Source of the DNA: Spirochaetales bacterium
GTDB lineage: Bacteria > Spirochaetota > Spirochaetia > DSM-27196 > PWMO01
Assembly (NCBI GenBank): GCA_007123465.1
Contig: SKLB01000160.1
Coordinates: forward strand, 1-7,770
Length of the DNA stretch: 7,770 nucleotides
Reading direction: 5' to 3'
Part shown: one piece after another, positions 6,769-7,770 of the stretch
How positions within the stretch are numbered: position 1 is the stretch's first letter
Layout: every line of letters starts with the position of its first letter
The notes under the pieces: generated by a model
The model's database searches: none
The model's input: only the letters and a program-made list of their open reading frames with translations
Told to the model about the DNA's origin: nothing
Made by a program: the position numbers and the translations under genes

Positions 6769-7592
6769 AGAACGATCCACACATAGTCATCAACACCGAA
6801 TTATCAACCGCGTGGAGCCAGGCGCGCGCATTCATGACGCGGCACTGGAAGGCGCTGCTGACCGTCTGGTTTCTGACCAATCTGCTTTCATCGATAGCCT
6901 ACGTGGTTCTCTATCCGCCGTGGGCCAACGCCGACCCCGGCGAGGGCGCAGACTCGTTCCGTTACTCGATGTACATTGTAACCACCGCGCTGATCGGGGC
7001 GGCCGGATTTGTGTTTGTGGTTCACCTGGCACGGCTGGCAGCCGTTGGTCAGCAGCGTTCGGATTACGGCAGCGTTCTTGATGAGAGCGTGCGTCAGCTG
7101 GCGCGCTATATTGCCACCTCGCTTCTCTGCTTTCTGCGCGTGATCCTGTGGGGCCTGATGGCGGTACCGCTGCTGATGCTGTTCTCGCTGCTCGGTATCG
7201 GTGCACAGTCTTCGCTGCTGGCCAGCGTTCTGTTCTCGGCTCCGGTTATGCTGCTGATGGCGCTGGCGTTTGTGCGCTTCGGCTGGGGGCTCTACTTCAC
7301 GGTTATCAATGGTGATTCACCGCTGTGGGCCATGCATCACGGCCAGTCGATGTACCTCAACAATCGGCGCAAGACCTGGGCGCTGGCGCTGATCGTTTTT
7401 CTGGTGCCAGGGTTTCTGCCAATCGCCGATATCTACGACATCGGCGGTCTGGGTGAGTACGTGCATCCGGCGTCTTACGTGGCGTCAGCCTGGACCTACG
7501 CGGCCAGCGTGTTTGCTACGATGGTTCTGACCCGTGCCACCGCCGCGCCAGAGAGTGCGGATGCTGAATCAGCCGCACTGTCGCAGGACTGA
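6765..7592 (+). CDS. six-helix membrane protein of unknown function, coupled to addA
   Basis: From a TTG start the product is 275 residues. Its TTGA overlap with the addA stop and the GGGGGAG site before it point to translational coupling. It has a short hydrophilic N-terminus, then about six membrane segments near 31-50, 68-92, 117-143, 150-180, 204-220 and 237-256, and a polar acidic tail (from about 259). There is no signal peptide and no catalytic motif I can name. The stretch VRFGWGLYFTVINGDSP followed by LWAMHHGQSM resembles the signature of YciC-like and glycerophosphodiester phosphodiesterase membrane-domain proteins, where a Ser-Pro precedes a helix ending at a basic turn (NNRRKTW here). 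That link is inference from pattern, at superfamily level only. Nothing in the sequence explains a role in DNA repair; operon membership may only reflect convenient placement. Confidence 0.8.
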   Translation: MKNDPHIVINTELSTAWSQARAFMTRHWKALLTVWFLTNLLSSIAYVVLYPPWANADPGEGADSFRYSMYIVTTALIGAAGFVFVVHLARLAAVGQQRSDYGSVLDESVRQLARYIATSLLCFLRVILWGLMAVPLLMLFSLLGIGAQSSLLASVLFSAPVMLLMALAFVRFGWGLYFTVINGDSPLWAMHHGQSMYLNNRRKTWALALIVFLVPGFLPIADIYDIGGLGEYVHPASYVASAWTYAASVFATMVLTRATAAPESADAESAALSQD

Positions 7593-7610
7593 CCGCACGA
7601 CGGTACCGAC

Positions 7611-7770
7611 TCAACCCGTGCAGCTGGCGCGCTCCTTCAGCGCTGGCGCCTGCATGCGTGACGCCGGTGCTGTGACACGGTATTTGTTTACGAACGCCGC
7701 CGGCCGGTAGGTCATCTTGGCCTGTCTCAGTCCGGGATTGCCGAGGTCCTGCTCGCGATTGATATAGCGG
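7611..7770 (-). CDS. C-terminal end of a DUF2156 / phosphatidylglycerol lysyltransferase-like protein (partial)
   Basis: A - strand frame is open from the window edge to a TGA at 7611-7613, giving 52 residues; the N-terminus lies outside the window. The visible start, RYINREQDLGNPGLRQAKMT, and then YRPAAFVNKYRV match my memory of the C-terminal end of DUF2156 proteins (INREQDLG, GLR-x-AK, P, KY). That family has a GNAT-like fold related to the catalytic domain of aminoacyl-phosphatidylglycerol synthases such as MprF. The last 20 or so residues (APASRMQAPALKERASCTG) look like a disordered tail. The gene is convergent with the membrane protein gene, with 18 bases between the two stops. The other two - strand frames read poorly. 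The coding call is firm; the family call is moderate because so little is visible. Confidence 0.6.
   Translation of the reverse strand, partial: RYINREQDLGNPGLRQAKMTYRPAAFVNKYRVTAPASRMQAPALKERASCTG

Noticed and set aside
7595..7621. Possible operon terminator GCACG / CGTGC
   Set aside because: It has only five pairs, a 17-base loop and no U-tract, and it runs into the convergent gene. This is too weak to call.

Overview
This is a GC-rich bacterial window (over 60% G+C by eye), almost fully coding. Its core is an AddAB-type helicase-nuclease operon for double-strand break repair. The organism cannot be fixed from sequence alone. The layout (an AddB with no Walker A, an adjacent AddA, and a short divergent conserved-looking protein) made me think of a free-living spirochaete, but that is a low-confidence impression.

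Left edge (1-500): the C-terminal end of an unrecognised, charged, probably helical protein on the + strand converges on a small 77-residue protein gene on the - strand. An inverted repeat lies between them and may be a shared terminator. The small gene has a clear ribosome binding site. It diverges from the operon across about 60 bases, which must hold both promoters.

Centre (560-7592): three + strand genes are packed as one operon. The first is addB (RecB-family nuclease with an iron-sulphur cluster and a degenerate helicase half). The second is addA (UvrD/Rep-type helicase motor plus a second RecB-family nuclease), starting 2 bases after the addB stop. The third encodes a six-helix membrane protein and begins at a TTG codon that overlaps the addA stop as TTGA. 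AddA and AddB together should unwind and resect DNA ends to give 3' single strands for RecA. Every catalytic motif expected of a two-nuclease AddAB enzyme can be read. The role of the membrane protein is unknown; its link to the repair enzyme is positional only.

Right edge (7611-7770): the C-terminal 52 residues of a - strand gene converge on the operon with only 18 bases between stop codons. The tail resembles the end of DUF2156 / phosphatidylglycerol lysyltransferase-like proteins.

I see no tRNA, rRNA, CRISPR array, insertion sequence or prophage gene. No wholly new system is evident. The points most worth checking are the co-translated membrane protein, the AddB N-terminus without a Walker A or a Shine-Dalgarno sequence, and the small divergent gene.
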